Shown here: positions 7,850 through 15,644 of the stretch, piece by piece
How positions within the stretch are numbered: position 1 is the first letter of the stretch
Layout: each line of letters starts with the position of its first letter
Assembly (NCBI GenBank): GCA_903927645.1
Contig: CAIYNX010000146.1
Span: 1 to 49,281 of the forward strand
DNA: 49,281 bases
DNA from: an uncultured Mucilaginibacter sp.
GTDB taxonomy: Bacteria > Bacteroidota > Bacteroidia > Sphingobacteriales > Sphingobacteriaceae
Direction: 5' to 3'
Notes under the pieces: generated by a model
Databases searched by the model: none
The model's input: only the letters and a program-made list of their open reading frames with translations
Told to the model about the DNA's origin: nothing
Made by a program: the position numbers and the translations under genes

Positions 7850-9571
7850 ATGACTTCCCAAGAGTTTAACTACCAGCCAAAGGCTAACTTTGTTTATGAC
7901 GCTATAGTAATAGGATCGGGTATAAGCGGTGGTTGGGCAGCGAAAGAGCTTTGCGAGGGCGGTCTGAAAACGCTGGTGATTGAACGTGGCAAAAAAGTTG
8001 AGCATTTGAAGGATTATCCTACTGCTACCAAAAACCCATGGGAGTTTGAGCACCGCGGTGAATCGACCTTAAAAATTAAGGAAGAAAATCCTATTGTGAG
8101 CAGGTGTTACGCATTTGGAGAAAGTACCCACCATTTTTTTGTGAAAGATCAGGAACATCCCTATGTGCAGGACAAGCCTTTTGCCTGGATTCGCGGTTAT
8201 CAGGTGGGTGGTAAATCGCTTTTATGGGCGCGGCAAACCCAACGTTGGAGCAAATATGATTTTGAAGGTCCTGCCCGTGATAATTTTGCGGTTGACTGGC
8301 CAATACGATATGATGACCTGGCACCTTGGTACAGTCATGTAGAACTTTTTGCAGGAATAAGTGGTAACCGCGATGGTTTAGATACGTTACCCGATAGCGA
8401 ATTTTTACCCGCTTGGGAAATGAACGAGGTAGAAAAAGTGATTCAAAAACGCATTATGGATAACTATACCGATCGACATGTTATTATTGGCCGATGCGCG
8501 CACCTTACTAAACCAAAGCAAGTTCACCTTGACCAAGGCAGGGGGCAATGCCAAGCCCGCAATATGTGCGAAAGGGGTTGCCCCTTCGGAGGCTATTTTA
8601 GCTCCAATTCGGCAACGCTGCCAACTGCCAATAAAACCGGTAATTTAACTATCCTAACCGATTCGGTGGTACACTCCATTATATACGATGAAGCAAAAGG
8701 TAAGGCTACAGGAGTTAGCGTGGTAAATGCGCATACCAAAGAAACAACCGTTTACCATGCCAAAATTATTTTTGTTAATGCAGCCTGTTTAAACACCAAT
8801 TTAATACTACTTAATTCAACTTCTAAACGCTTCCCGAATGGTTTAGGGAACGATAATGGTTTGCTTGGAAAGTTTATTGCATTTCAAAACTACAGGGGGG
8901 CCATTAACGCACGCATGGAAGGTTATGAGGATAAATACTATTATGGCAGGCGTCCTACGGCAGTGATGATGCCCAACTTTCGCAATGTGCATAAACAGGA
9001 AACTGACTTTAAACGTGGTTATATGGTATTTTATACCGCAACCCGGATAGGTTGGGGGCATGATACCACCGGTCCGCAAATTGGAGCCGAATACAAAGAA
9101 AATATTTCCGAACCGGGTTATTGGAGTATATACATGATGATGCAGGGCGAAACTATACCCAAAGAAAGCAACCGTGTATTCCTAAGTAAAACCGAAAAGG
9201 ACCAATGGGGTATACCATTATTACATACTGATGTAGCTTATGACGATAACGATTTAAAAATACTCAAGGACTTTTTACAACAAGGCACCGAAATGCTTGA
9301 AAAGGCAGGTTGTAAAGACATTACCCCCGAAGATATACACTGGCCACCAGGCCTCGACATCCACGAGGTAGGCGGCGTACGCATGGGGCGCGACCCCAAA
9401 ACATCCTTGCTAAACCAGTGGAACCAACTGCACAGCTGCCAAAACGTATTTGTAACCGATGGCGCCTGCATGACCTCCACCAGCACCCAAAACCCTTCTC
9501 TTACCTTTATGGCCATCACCGCACGCGCGGCAAATTATGCCGTGCAACAGTTTAAGTTGGGAGTTTTTTAA
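7850..9571 (+). CDS. GMC-family FAD oxidoreductase with putative Fe-S motif
   Basis: FAD-dependent sugar/alcohol dehydrogenase of the glucose-methanol-choline superfamily, 573 aa. The N-terminal Rossmann motif is YDAIVIGSGISGGWAAKEL (about residues 16-35) with the following ERGK. The C-terminal domain has the catalytic pair: histidine in DIHEVGGVRMG and asparagine in TQNPSLTFMA. A central CQARNMCERGC places Cys234, Cys240 and Cys244 with C-x5-C-x3-C spacing, the arrangement I recall for the 3Fe-4S cluster in the catalytic subunit of bacterial FAD-glucose dehydrogenases. There is no signal peptide; relatives are exported with a Tat-tagged small subunit. That partner and a cytochrome c are not nearby. 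Substrate unknown; a periplasmic or cytoplasmic sugar dehydrogenase is most likely. Confidence 0.9.
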   Translation: MTSQEFNYQPKANFVYDAIVIGSGISGGWAAKELCEGGLKTLVIERGKKVEHLKDYPTATKNPWEFEHRGESTLKIKEENPIVSRCYAFGESTHHFFVKDQEHPYVQDKPFAWIRGYQVGGKSLLWARQTQRWSKYDFEGPARDNFAVDWPIRYDDLAPWYSHVELFAGISGNRDGLDTLPDSEFLPAWEMNEVEKVIQKRIMDNYTDRHVIIGRCAHLTKPKQVHLDQGRGQCQARNMCERGCPFGGYFSSNSATLPTANKTGNLTILTDSVVHSIIYDEAKGKATGVSVVNAHTKETTVYHAKIIFVNAACLNTNLILLNSTSKRFPNGLGNDNGLLGKFIAFQNYRGAINARMEGYEDKYYYGRRPTAVMMPNFRNVHKQETDFKRGYMVFYTATRIGWGHDTTGPQIGAEYKENISEPGYWSIYMMMQGETIPKESNRVFLSKTEKDQWGIPLLHTDVAYDDNDLKILKDFLQQGTEMLEKAGCKDITPEDIHWPPGLDIHEVGGVRMGRDPKTSLLNQWNQLHSCQNVFVTDGACMTSTSTQNPSLTFMAITARAANYAVQQFKLGVF

Positions 9572-9869
9572 TGGGTTGAATGTTGTAGGTGATTTTGGGT
9601 TACCTGTAAGGGAGATGGGTCTTTGAAGGTCTATTTAATTGGGGTGGCATACTTAACGGTTAGGATTAAAGGAAAAAGAAAGTAAATTAAAACTAATAAA
9701 TAGCAATTAAAAGCATATAATTATTGTTTAAATTTTTAATCTTTTAAATTTATTATAGAATATTAATATTTAATTTTAATAGCTCGCATCATTATCCACC
9801 ACGCAAAATCTTCATTATAATTTAAAAAAGTATATACAAATTGCTATATTTTTTAATCCAATCATCAAC
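9572..9869. other. Intergenic, nothing coding
   Basis: About 300 bp after the GMC gene. The first 100 bp are more G-rich, then strongly AT-rich. No terminator hairpin was found after the GMC stop. A single DnaA-box-like TTATCCACC (9792-9800) is present but isolated. Confidence 0.4.
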
Positions 9870-9884
9870 AATGACTAGGTCATT
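9870..9884. promoter_or_regulatory. Dyad upstream of the outer-membrane protein promoter
   Basis: AATGAC-TAG-GTCATT is a perfect 6-bp inverted repeat lying about 36 bp upstream of the -7 element at 9920. That position suits a DNA-bound activator or repressor; the factor is unknown. Confidence 0.35.
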
Positions 9885-9919
9885 TTGTTAGTGTAAGTTT
9901 TTTTTAAAAAACATTATCA

Positions 9920-9927
9920 TAATTTTG
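9920..9927 (+). promoter_or_regulatory. Promoter -7 element of the outer-membrane protein gene
   Basis: TAATTTTG followed by C matches TAnnTTTG exactly, 50 bp before the ATG. A matching -33 TTG was not found at the usual spacing, which would fit an activator-dependent promoter. Confidence 0.55.
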
Positions 9928-9977
9928 CACCCACAAATGACGTTCAATATCTTTAATACAAAAGGCTTTTGCAGTTA

Positions 9978-10709
9978 ATGAAAAAATTAGGGATGCTGTA
10001 TTTGGCGGGAATGTTTGGAATTCTGCAGGCAAATGCCCAAATGTACAAAAGCGATATTTTTTTGGGTGGCAGCATTGGCAGCACCGTTTATAATATAGGC
10101 ACCAGCACTTACAACTATGATGCCGGCAACACACGCACCAACCAAATAAAAAACTACAATCTTAGCCTATCGCCTACAGTTGGTTTTTTTGTAAATAATA
10201 GCTTGGTGGTGGGCACCATCCTTAATTTGAGTTACAGTATCAATACCAATAATACCCGCAACACAACGCTCGACCCATTAATAAACTATAATACGGTAAA
10301 CAGCAACACGTTTTCGCTGGTGCCATTTTTACGCTATTATTTTTATACCACCGGGCACAACAATACTTTTCTATTTGCCCAATTGGAGGCAGGTGGTGGC
10401 GTAGGCGGAGGAAACAATACACAATCTGTTTATTATAAAAATAACTCAGGCTACCAAACTAACGGCAATACCAATAGTTTGTTTGTTATAAAATCGGCCA
10501 CTCGTTTAGGCATTACCCATTTGGTACAGCCCAATATTGGCTTTGATTTAAGCCTTGGCATTTCGCACGATTACCAAAAATCAAACTTTACCCAATATAC
10601 CGAGAGCATTAGTACCTCCGGTAAGTTAAGCAACTCTACTATCAACTACAAATCAAACGAACCCCAAACAGGCTTCACGCTTTCCGCAGGATTCCATTTT
10701 TTTTATTAG
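9978..10709 (+). CDS. Small outer-membrane beta-barrel protein
   Basis: A 243-aa protein with a Sec signal peptide (MKKLGMLYLAGMFGILQANAQ), then alternating amphipathic strands rich in Asn, Thr, Tyr and Gly (for example SLSPTVGFFVNNSLVVGTILNLSYS) and a C-terminal aromatic end FHFFY, the signature recognised by the BAM complex. This is the generic outer-membrane beta-barrel/porin-like fold common in Bacteroidota, with perhaps eight to ten strands. The ORF track begins at a TTG three codons earlier; the ATG at 9978 gives the natural signal peptide. It is monocistronic, with its own promoter and a dyad upstream. Function unknown; structural or small-pore roles are possible. GC content at third positions looks higher than in some neighbours, but this is a visual impression. 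Confidence 0.8.
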   Translation: MKKLGMLYLAGMFGILQANAQMYKSDIFLGGSIGSTVYNIGTSTYNYDAGNTRTNQIKNYNLSLSPTVGFFVNNSLVVGTILNLSYSINTNNTRNTTLDPLINYNTVNSNTFSLVPFLRYYFYTTGHNNTFLFAQLEAGGGVGGGNNTQSVYYKNNSGYQTNGNTNSLFVIKSATRLGITHLVQPNIGFDLSLGISHDYQKSNFTQYTESISTSGKLSNSTINYKSNEPQTGFTLSAGFHFFY

Positions 10710-10816
10710 GTTTTTTTAGGATCCAGTAGTTAGCTTCAAGTATCTAAATAGTTGATTTTAGCATTTGGCATTTAGAATGAATAATTACTAAAGCAATAAC
10801 ATATGTTCTCTTTTTT

Positions 10817-10836
10817 GGAGAGGGTTGGGGCGAGGC
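10817..10836 (+). repeat. Possible copy of a dispersed intergenic G-rich word
   Basis: GGAGAGGGTTGGGGCGAGGC stands out in an otherwise AT-rich gap and is preceded by CTCTTTTTT. I recall closely similar words in intergenic regions of many Bacteroidota genomes. Only one copy is in this window, so repeat status is inferred. Confidence 0.3.
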
Positions 10837-10900
10837 CTTTTTTTAAATTAGTATCCCAATTAACTGCCCATTTAAATAGCACAAACCTCTTAAAAAGCCT

Positions 10901-10930
10901 ATAAAAAAGCCATCAAAAACTTTGATGGCT
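10901..10930 (-). terminator. pfkA terminator
   Basis: AGCCATCAAA and TTTGATGGCT form a perfect 10-bp stem with a 3-nt loop. Read on the minus strand it is followed by TTTTTTAT, just 27 bp after the pfkA stop. Confidence 0.9.
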
Positions 10931-10956
10931 ACAAATATTTAAAAAATAGTATATAA

Positions 10957-11934
10957 TTAAATTGATAAAATTTCTACTATTTTCAAAAAATTGGGGTTTA
11001 CTTCCGTATGGTGCTTGGTAGCTTTTTCAAACGGGGTATAGGCAATTTCGTTATGTATTAAACCTATCATTTCGCCTTTTCTGCCATTTCTTAAGGCTTC
11101 CACCCCAGCCACGCCTACTCGGCTTGCCAGTACCCTGTCCATGCAACTTGGCTTGCCACCACGCTGTATATGTCCTAAAATAGATACTCTGGTATCATAA
11201 TTCGGGAATTTTTCTTTTATCTGTCTACCTACTTCAAAGGCGCCACCAACTTCACCATCCTCTGCCAGCATTACAATCTTTGAAGCTTTATCTTTCCGCC
11301 CCTTCTCCAAACGCTCAAATACCGAATTTAAATCGCTGTTTGTTTCCGGTATTAAAATGGCTTCGGCTCCTGCTGCTATGCCCGTGCGCAAAGCAATCAT
11401 GCCAGAATCTTTACCCATTACCTCTACAATAAATAATCGGTCGTGCGATTCGGCTGTATCTCTTATTTTGTCAACCGCATCTACAACTGTATTTATGGCA
11501 GTGTCATAACCAATGGTAAAGTCAGTGCCACACAAGTCATTATCTATTGTACCTGGCAGTCCGATCACAGGTATATCAAATTCTTCACCAAAAATTTTAG
11601 CTCCTTTAAATGTACCATCCCCACCTATGGCAATCAAGGCATCAATATTGAATTTCTTAACCTGTTCAAATGCTTCCTTACGACCTTCGGGGGTTTTAAA
11701 TTCTTCGCTTCGGGCAGTTTTTAAGATGGTACCCCCACGTTGAATAATATTTGAAACCGACTTCCGGTTCATTGTAAACATATCGCCTTTTATCAAACCT
11801 TCAAATCCACGGCGAATACCGGTAACTTCAAGGTCGTAAAAAATAGCAGTACGTACCACAGCCCTGATGGCTGCATTCATGCCAGGCGAATCGCCTCCGG
11901 AGGTAAATATTCCAATATTTTTAATTTGGGCCAT
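10957..11934 (-). CDS. pfkA: ATP-dependent 6-phosphofructokinase
   Basis: Phosphorylates fructose 6-phosphate at C1, the committed step of glycolysis; a cytoplasmic tetramer. The 325 aa match the bacterial PfkA length (about 320). Visible motifs: nucleotide-binding GIFTSGGDSPGMNAAIRAVVR at the N-terminus, the Mg-ATP loop GGDGTF, the catalytic PGTIDNDL with TDFTIGYDTA, and LGHIQRGGKPSCMDR for effector and substrate binding. The GGDGT pattern favours ATP over pyrophosphate as donor. ATG start gives MAQIKNIGIFTSGG. It has its own promoter and terminator and therefore appears monocistronic, downstream of the dsbD pair. With the zwf/gnd/tkt block further right, it gives the organism both glycolytic and pentose phosphate routes. 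Confidence 0.97.
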   Translation of the reverse strand: MAQIKNIGIFTSGGDSPGMNAAIRAVVRTAIFYDLEVTGIRRGFEGLIKGDMFTMNRKSVSNIIQRGGTILKTARSEEFKTPEGRKEAFEQVKKFNIDALIAIGGDGTFKGAKIFGEEFDIPVIGLPGTIDNDLCGTDFTIGYDTAINTVVDAVDKIRDTAESHDRLFIVEVMGKDSGMIALRTGIAAGAEAILIPETNSDLNSVFERLEKGRKDKASKIVMLAEDGEVGGAFEVGRQIKEKFPNYDTRVSILGHIQRGGKPSCMDRVLASRVGVAGVEALRNGRKGEMIGLIHNEIAYTPFEKATKHHTEVNPNFLKIVEILSI

Positions 11935-12033
11935 TTCTATAAAAAAGACGGATTTCCGCCAATAAAAAATAAGTATTCAGCTAAAAAAAATCAATTAAGG
12001 TGTAAATAAATACCACCCGCCTTAAATTTGTCG

Positions 12034-12041
12034 CAAAAATA
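12034..12041 (-). promoter_or_regulatory. pfkA promoter, -7 element
   Basis: On the minus strand this reads TATTTTTG followed by C, an exact TAnnTTTG match, 100 bp upstream of the pfkA ATG and just past the dsbD stop. No clear -33 TTG. Confidence 0.55.
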
Positions 12042-12051
12042 CACTTTTTTA

Positions 12052-13788
12052 CTAAAGCTTACTATGAAAAGCTTCAATTCCATCCTCTAAAAATTTCAAA
12101 TAGCTAGGAATATTAATGTTATAAGGGGATGGATTAATTGTTTTCCCATTTTTATCTGTCAAAAGGTTACCATCGCTATCTAAAATTACATAATAAGGCT
12201 GAGAATTGGAGCCAAACCGATTTGCCTCAAATTCACTCCATTTACCCCCCAATGTGGTTATTTTTCTATCGGTAAGCTTAGAAACAAATTGTTCCTTTGC
12301 ATCAAGTTCTGTTTTATCATCAACTACTAGCTGCAGCAATACAAAATCATCCCTTAAATGCGCAAAAACTTTAGAGTCTGTCCAAACCTGAGCTTCCATA
12401 TTCCTGCAATTTGCGCAGTTAAAGCCTGTAAAGTCAATAAAAACAGGTTTATGTAATTCTTTGGATACTTGCAGCGCTTGGTCATAATCATACCAAGCGT
12501 CCAAGCCTTTTGTTTTTATGCGGTCGTAATTTCCATGCTCATTATACTTTTTAACTTTAATGGATACTTGCTTCGCGTTCTGACTTGAAGGTACACTTGG
12601 CACCTGACTTAAATCAAATTCCTGTGTGGCAAGCGGTGGAAGCAAGCCACTTAGAGGTTTTAGTGGTGCACCCCACAAACCAGGGATTAAGTAAACAACA
12701 AATGCGAAAACGATGATAGCAAAGAAGGTACGTGGGATTGATAAGTGAGTTAACTCACTATCATGCGAGAATTTTATTTTACCTATTAAGTATAAACCTA
12801 ATAAAAGGCCTATGGCAATCCAAAGAGATAAATAAATATCACGATTAAACCAGTTCCAATGATAAGCTAAATCTACATTCGATAAGAATTTTAAAGCGAA
12901 GGCTAATTCGAGTAAGCCTAAAACTACTTTTACACTATTTAACCATCCACCCGATTTTGGTAAACTTTTTAACGCCGATGGGAAAATGGCAAAAATTGTA
13001 AAAGGAAGAGCCAAGGCTAAAGAAAAACCAAACATCCCAATGGCTGGACCTAAACGGGCGCCATTTGCTGCAGTATCAACAAGAAGATCCCCTATAATTG
13101 GGCCAGTGCACGAAAATGAAACTACAACCAAAGTTGCTGCCATAAAAAATATGCCAGCCAAACCACCTTTATCAGAGTTCTCATCAAGTTTATTGGCAAG
13201 TGAGCTAGGAAGTGTGATTTCAAAGGCACCTAAAAAGGAAATACCAAATACCACTAGCAATAAAAAGAAAAATATATTAAAAATTCCATTAGTGGCTAGC
13301 GCATTTAAAGCTGAAGAGCCAAAAAGAATGGTAATAAGTAAGCCGAGAGTTACATAAATGACAATGATTGAAATTCCGTATAAAAACGATTGTGCTATTC
13401 CCTTAGATCTGGAACTATTTTTTTTTGTAAAAAAGCTAACCGTTAAAGGCAATAAAGGGTAAATACATGGCATTACAATTGCCAAAAAACCACCCAATAA
13501 ACCATGTATGAAAATTTCCCATAATGATTTTGATTTCTCTGCATCAGTAGCTTTAACGGTAACAACCGGCTTGGCTTTTTGAATTTCGGTTTCTTGCTTT
13601 TTTTTTGCGGCTATTTTCTCGGCAGTGGTAGGGATGTCGGTAAATTGCACATCGTTTGAAGATACCGTATCATGTGCCTTAGTTTGTATAGCAAAGGTAG
13701 ATTTAGTGGTGAAAATTAAAAAAGCCGACAGAACTAATAAAAGCGATAAACAGTATTTAACAAAACCTGTTTTAGGGAGTAATTTCAT
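12052..13788 (-). CDS. dsbD: DsbD-like transmembrane disulfide reductase (beta and gamma domains)
   Basis: Carries electrons from cytoplasmic thioredoxin across the inner membrane to the periplasm for disulfide isomerisation and cytochrome c maturation. In 578 aa: a signal/TM segment, a short charged periplasmic linker, eight or so TM helices of the CcdA/DsbD beta type (AIVMPCIYPLLPLTVSFF and VVSFSCTGPIIGDLL carry the redox cysteines), then a C-terminal thioredoxin-like gamma domain with the CxxC site C458-A-N-C461 (FNCANCRNME). The N-terminal alpha domain of E. coli DsbD is missing here and is supplied by the gene 14 bp upstream, so the two genes form a split DsbD in one operon. The C-terminal domain reads on to HSKL without truncation. 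Confidence 0.93.
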   Translation of the reverse strand: MKLLPKTGFVKYCLSLLLVLSAFLIFTTKSTFAIQTKAHDTVSSNDVQFTDIPTTAEKIAAKKKQETEIQKAKPVVTVKATDAEKSKSLWEIFIHGLLGGFLAIVMPCIYPLLPLTVSFFTKKNSSRSKGIAQSFLYGISIIVIYVTLGLLITILFGSSALNALATNGIFNIFFFLLLVVFGISFLGAFEITLPSSLANKLDENSDKGGLAGIFFMAATLVVVSFSCTGPIIGDLLVDTAANGARLGPAIGMFGFSLALALPFTIFAIFPSALKSLPKSGGWLNSVKVVLGLLELAFALKFLSNVDLAYHWNWFNRDIYLSLWIAIGLLLGLYLIGKIKFSHDSELTHLSIPRTFFAIIVFAFVVYLIPGLWGAPLKPLSGLLPPLATQEFDLSQVPSVPSSQNAKQVSIKVKKYNEHGNYDRIKTKGLDAWYDYDQALQVSKELHKPVFIDFTGFNCANCRNMEAQVWTDSKVFAHLRDDFVLLQLVVDDKTELDAKEQFVSKLTDRKITTLGGKWSEFEANRFGSNSQPYYVILDSDGNLLTDKNGKTINPSPYNINIPSYLKFLEDGIEAFHSKL

Positions 13789-13802
13789 GGGATATTGTTA
13801 AA

Positions 13803-14252
13803 TTATTTTATTGGGATTGAGAAGTCAACATCATCAGGAGGAAGGCATTTCATATCGTTACAGGTCATGAATTCAAGTTTGCCACTTACCACCACGTCGC
13901 TAGCTGATTTTAATTTTACCTTTTGTTGAAAAATTACCGATTTTTCAAAATAGCTTACATCCATTTTAAACGATTTTTCAAATTTAGTTATAGGAGTTGG
14001 TTCTGATGGGTTACCAGTAATGCTATATTTTTTTGAAGGATTAAAGGTAAATGAGGTTTTAATTGGCCCTCCGTCCTTAACATTTAATGAGTAAATATGC
14101 CAACCATCCTGAATGGTTGCCTTGATAAAAACTACCGCCTCGGTACTACTAATTTTTTTTGCCGCGTACGACCATTTTACCGGCGATTCAATTTGTGCAA
14201 ATGCGCTGCTGGCTGCTATTAACAAGCCTATAATTACGAATATTTTTTTCAT
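13803..14252 (-). CDS. DsbD alpha-domain protein (periplasmic)
   Basis: A 149-aa exported protein: signal peptide MKKIFVIIGLLIAASSAFAQ, then an immunoglobulin-like DsbD N-terminal domain. The key features are W-Y/I-H-I-Y (GWHIYSLNV) in the middle and the C-terminal redox pair Cys131 and Cys136 in MTCNDMKCLPP, equivalent to the cysteines of the E. coli alpha domain (spacing there is one residue longer). It would take electrons from the gamma domain of the downstream DsbD-like protein and hand them to periplasmic partners. It is first in a two-gene operon, 14 bp before the membrane component. Separate alpha-domain genes are common in Bacteroidota, so this is not a broken gene. Confidence 0.88.
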   Translation of the reverse strand: MKKIFVIIGLLIAASSAFAQIESPVKWSYAAKKISSTEAVVFIKATIQDGWHIYSLNVKDGGPIKTSFTFNPSKKYSITGNPSEPTPITKFEKSFKMDVSYFEKSVIFQQKVKLKSASDVVVSGKLEFMTCNDMKCLPPDDVDFSIPIK

Positions 14253-14377
14253 AATAAATATATATTTCTGTATAAATCTGAAGTTTGTTTATGCTTTATT
14301 TTTAACTGCTAAATTAGTACTTGTTTCTGTTTAAAAATTGAACTTGAATTGTTAATTATCCTTAAAAAATTCATCAT

Positions 14378-15145
14378 TTAACTTATAAATTCAATTTCTT
14401 TAAAACTAAACTCTAAATCTTCGCCATTATTGTTTACAACTAATAAGCCGTTTTCTCTTACTGTTTTAATGGTGGCTTGTAATAAACCTGTTGTGGTTTT
14501 AAAAACTCTTGGTTCATTTTTCCAATATAGTCGTTCAAGGTATTGTTTCCTTACAATATTTATGTGCCCCGTTTTTAGCTGTAAATATTGTATTTCAATT
14601 TTATTGCAAATGTGTGCCAATATTGTTTTTAAATCATAATCCTGCCGTAATATTTGCTTTATTGAAACGGCATTTGGCAAGTAATCCGGAAATATTTCTT
14701 GATTAATATTTAAGCCTATACCAACAATGGTACTTTTAATTTCGCTGCCCTGTACCATGTTTTCAATTAAAATACCACCTAATTTACGTTCATGGTAGTA
14801 AATATCATTTGGCCATTTTATTTTTAAGCCTTCACCAAGCAGCGGATATAATGCCTCATAAACGCCCAGACTTACAGTCATGGTCAAGCCAAATTGATCA
14901 GTTAAAGGTAAAAATTCAGGTTTTAGGTAAATGCTAAAAGTTAAATTTTTACCTTGCTCTGTAAACCATTTGTTTTGTTGCTGACCGCGACCAGCAAATT
15001 GGTTTTCTGCCATAATGACCGTGCCATTTACCAATGGCGTGGAATTTGACAGAAGTTTTTTAATATAATTATTTGTGGAGTCAACTTCTTTTAATGTAAA
15101 AAAAAATTGTCCTATAAATAAGCCCGAAAATATGTTATTTTGCAA
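14378..15145 (-). CDS. birA: Biotin-[acetyl-CoA-carboxylase] ligase
   Basis: Activates biotin to biotinyl-AMP and transfers it to the lysine of the biotin carboxyl carrier protein. At 255 aa it is the short form without the N-terminal helix-turn-helix, so it should not be a repressor. Motifs: EVDSTNNYIKKLL, the biotin/AMP loop AENQFAGRGQQQNKW, KWPNDIYYHERKLGGILIE with the catalytic lysine, and VGIGLNIN. The start is a TTG at 15145 (reads QNNIFSGLFIGQ next). A stop codon lies three codons upstream in frame and the next ATG is over 40 codons in, past the first conserved motif, so TTG is the only workable start. It diverges from rsfS, the usual Bacteroidota arrangement. Confidence 0.95.
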   Translation of the reverse strand: MQNNIFSGLFIGQFFFTLKEVDSTNNYIKKLLSNSTPLVNGTVIMAENQFAGRGQQQNKWFTEQGKNLTFSIYLKPEFLPLTDQFGLTMTVSLGVYEALYPLLGEGLKIKWPNDIYYHERKLGGILIENMVQGSEIKSTIVGIGLNINQEIFPDYLPNAVSIKQILRQDYDLKTILAHICNKIEIQYLQLKTGHINIVRKQYLERLYWKNEPRVFKTTTGLLQATIKTVRENGLLVVNNNGEDLEFSFKEIEFIS

Positions 15146-15190
15146 AGTGTTTTATTGAAACCCAAAATTGTCCAAAACTAATTCTTTTTG

Positions 15191-15565
15191 ATGGTAAAAA
15201 ACAAGACCTCCAACGAATCTGCCTACATTTCAGAACTTGCCATTTTTGGCATACAAGAGAAAAAGGGAAATGATATAATTAGGTTAGATCTTAGAAACAT
15301 TTTTAGTTCAGTTGCTGATTATTTTGTAGTCTGTCATGCTGAATCATCCACTCAGGTAAAAGCAATAGCAAATAGCATAGAAGACGAAATTTATAAGGCA
15401 ACAAATCAGGAACCCTACAGAAAAGAAGGGTTACAGTTTGGTGAATGGATATTGCTTGATTATATTGATGTTGTGGTGCATGTTTTTAGAACCGATAAAC
15501 GCGAATTTTATGGAATGGAAGAATTGTGGGGCGATGCTGAAATAAAATATTTCAAAAGCGCGTAG
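15191..15565 (+). CDS. rsfS: Ribosomal silencing factor RsfS
   Basis: Binds ribosomal protein uL14 and blocks subunit joining when nutrients are scarce. The 124-aa protein carries the RsfS/Iojap core: DLRNIFSSVADYFVVCHAESSTQVKAIA, the region KEGLQFGEWILLDYIDVVVHVF and the C-terminal FYGMEELWGDAE. The ORF track uses a TTG one codon earlier; the ATG at 15191 (MVKNKTSN) is the normal start. It is followed by ftsH after about 80 bp. The pairing birA / rsfS-ftsH is a conserved neighbourhood in Bacteroidota. Confident family call. Confidence 0.95.
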   Translation: MVKNKTSNESAYISELAIFGIQEKKGNDIIRLDLRNIFSSVADYFVVCHAESSTQVKAIANSIEDEIYKATNQEPYRKEGLQFGEWILLDYIDVVVHVFRTDKREFYGMEELWGDAEIKYFKSA

Positions 15566-15598
15566 TAATGATTGGGGATTAAAAAACCCGGATTTAAA

Positions 15599-15637
15599 TT
15601 AACAAAATTGTTAAACAGAGATCAATTGTTTGATCTC
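15599..15637. promoter_or_regulatory. Two adjacent dyads in the ftsH leader
   Basis: TTAACAA-AA-TTGTTAA (15599-15614) and GAGATCAATTGTTTGATCTC (15618-15637, 8-bp arms with a 4-nt loop) lie back to back; the second ends 7 nt before the ftsH ATG. As DNA they could be operators; as RNA the second could fold over the translation start. No T-run follows, so a terminator is unlikely. Confidence 0.45.
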
Positions 15638-15644
15638 AATTAAA

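Noticed and set aside
9792-9800. DnaA-box-like TTATCCACC as a sign of a replication origin
   Set aside because: A single copy with one mismatch, no cluster and no dnaA, dnaN or parAB gene nearby.
12986-13357. 123-aa plus-strand ORF opposite dsbD
   Set aside because: Lys/Pro/Ala-rich reverse reading of hydrophobic TM codons; a shadow of dsbD.
13803-14252. The small DsbD alpha-domain gene as a fragment of a frameshifted dsbD
   Set aside because: It has its own signal peptide, ATG, stop and complete cysteine pair, and the downstream gene also has its own signal segment, so both are whole genes.
15618-15637. GATC-containing stem before ftsH as the rsfS terminator
   Set aside because: It is followed by AATTAAAATG rather than a T-run and lies within the ftsH leader.
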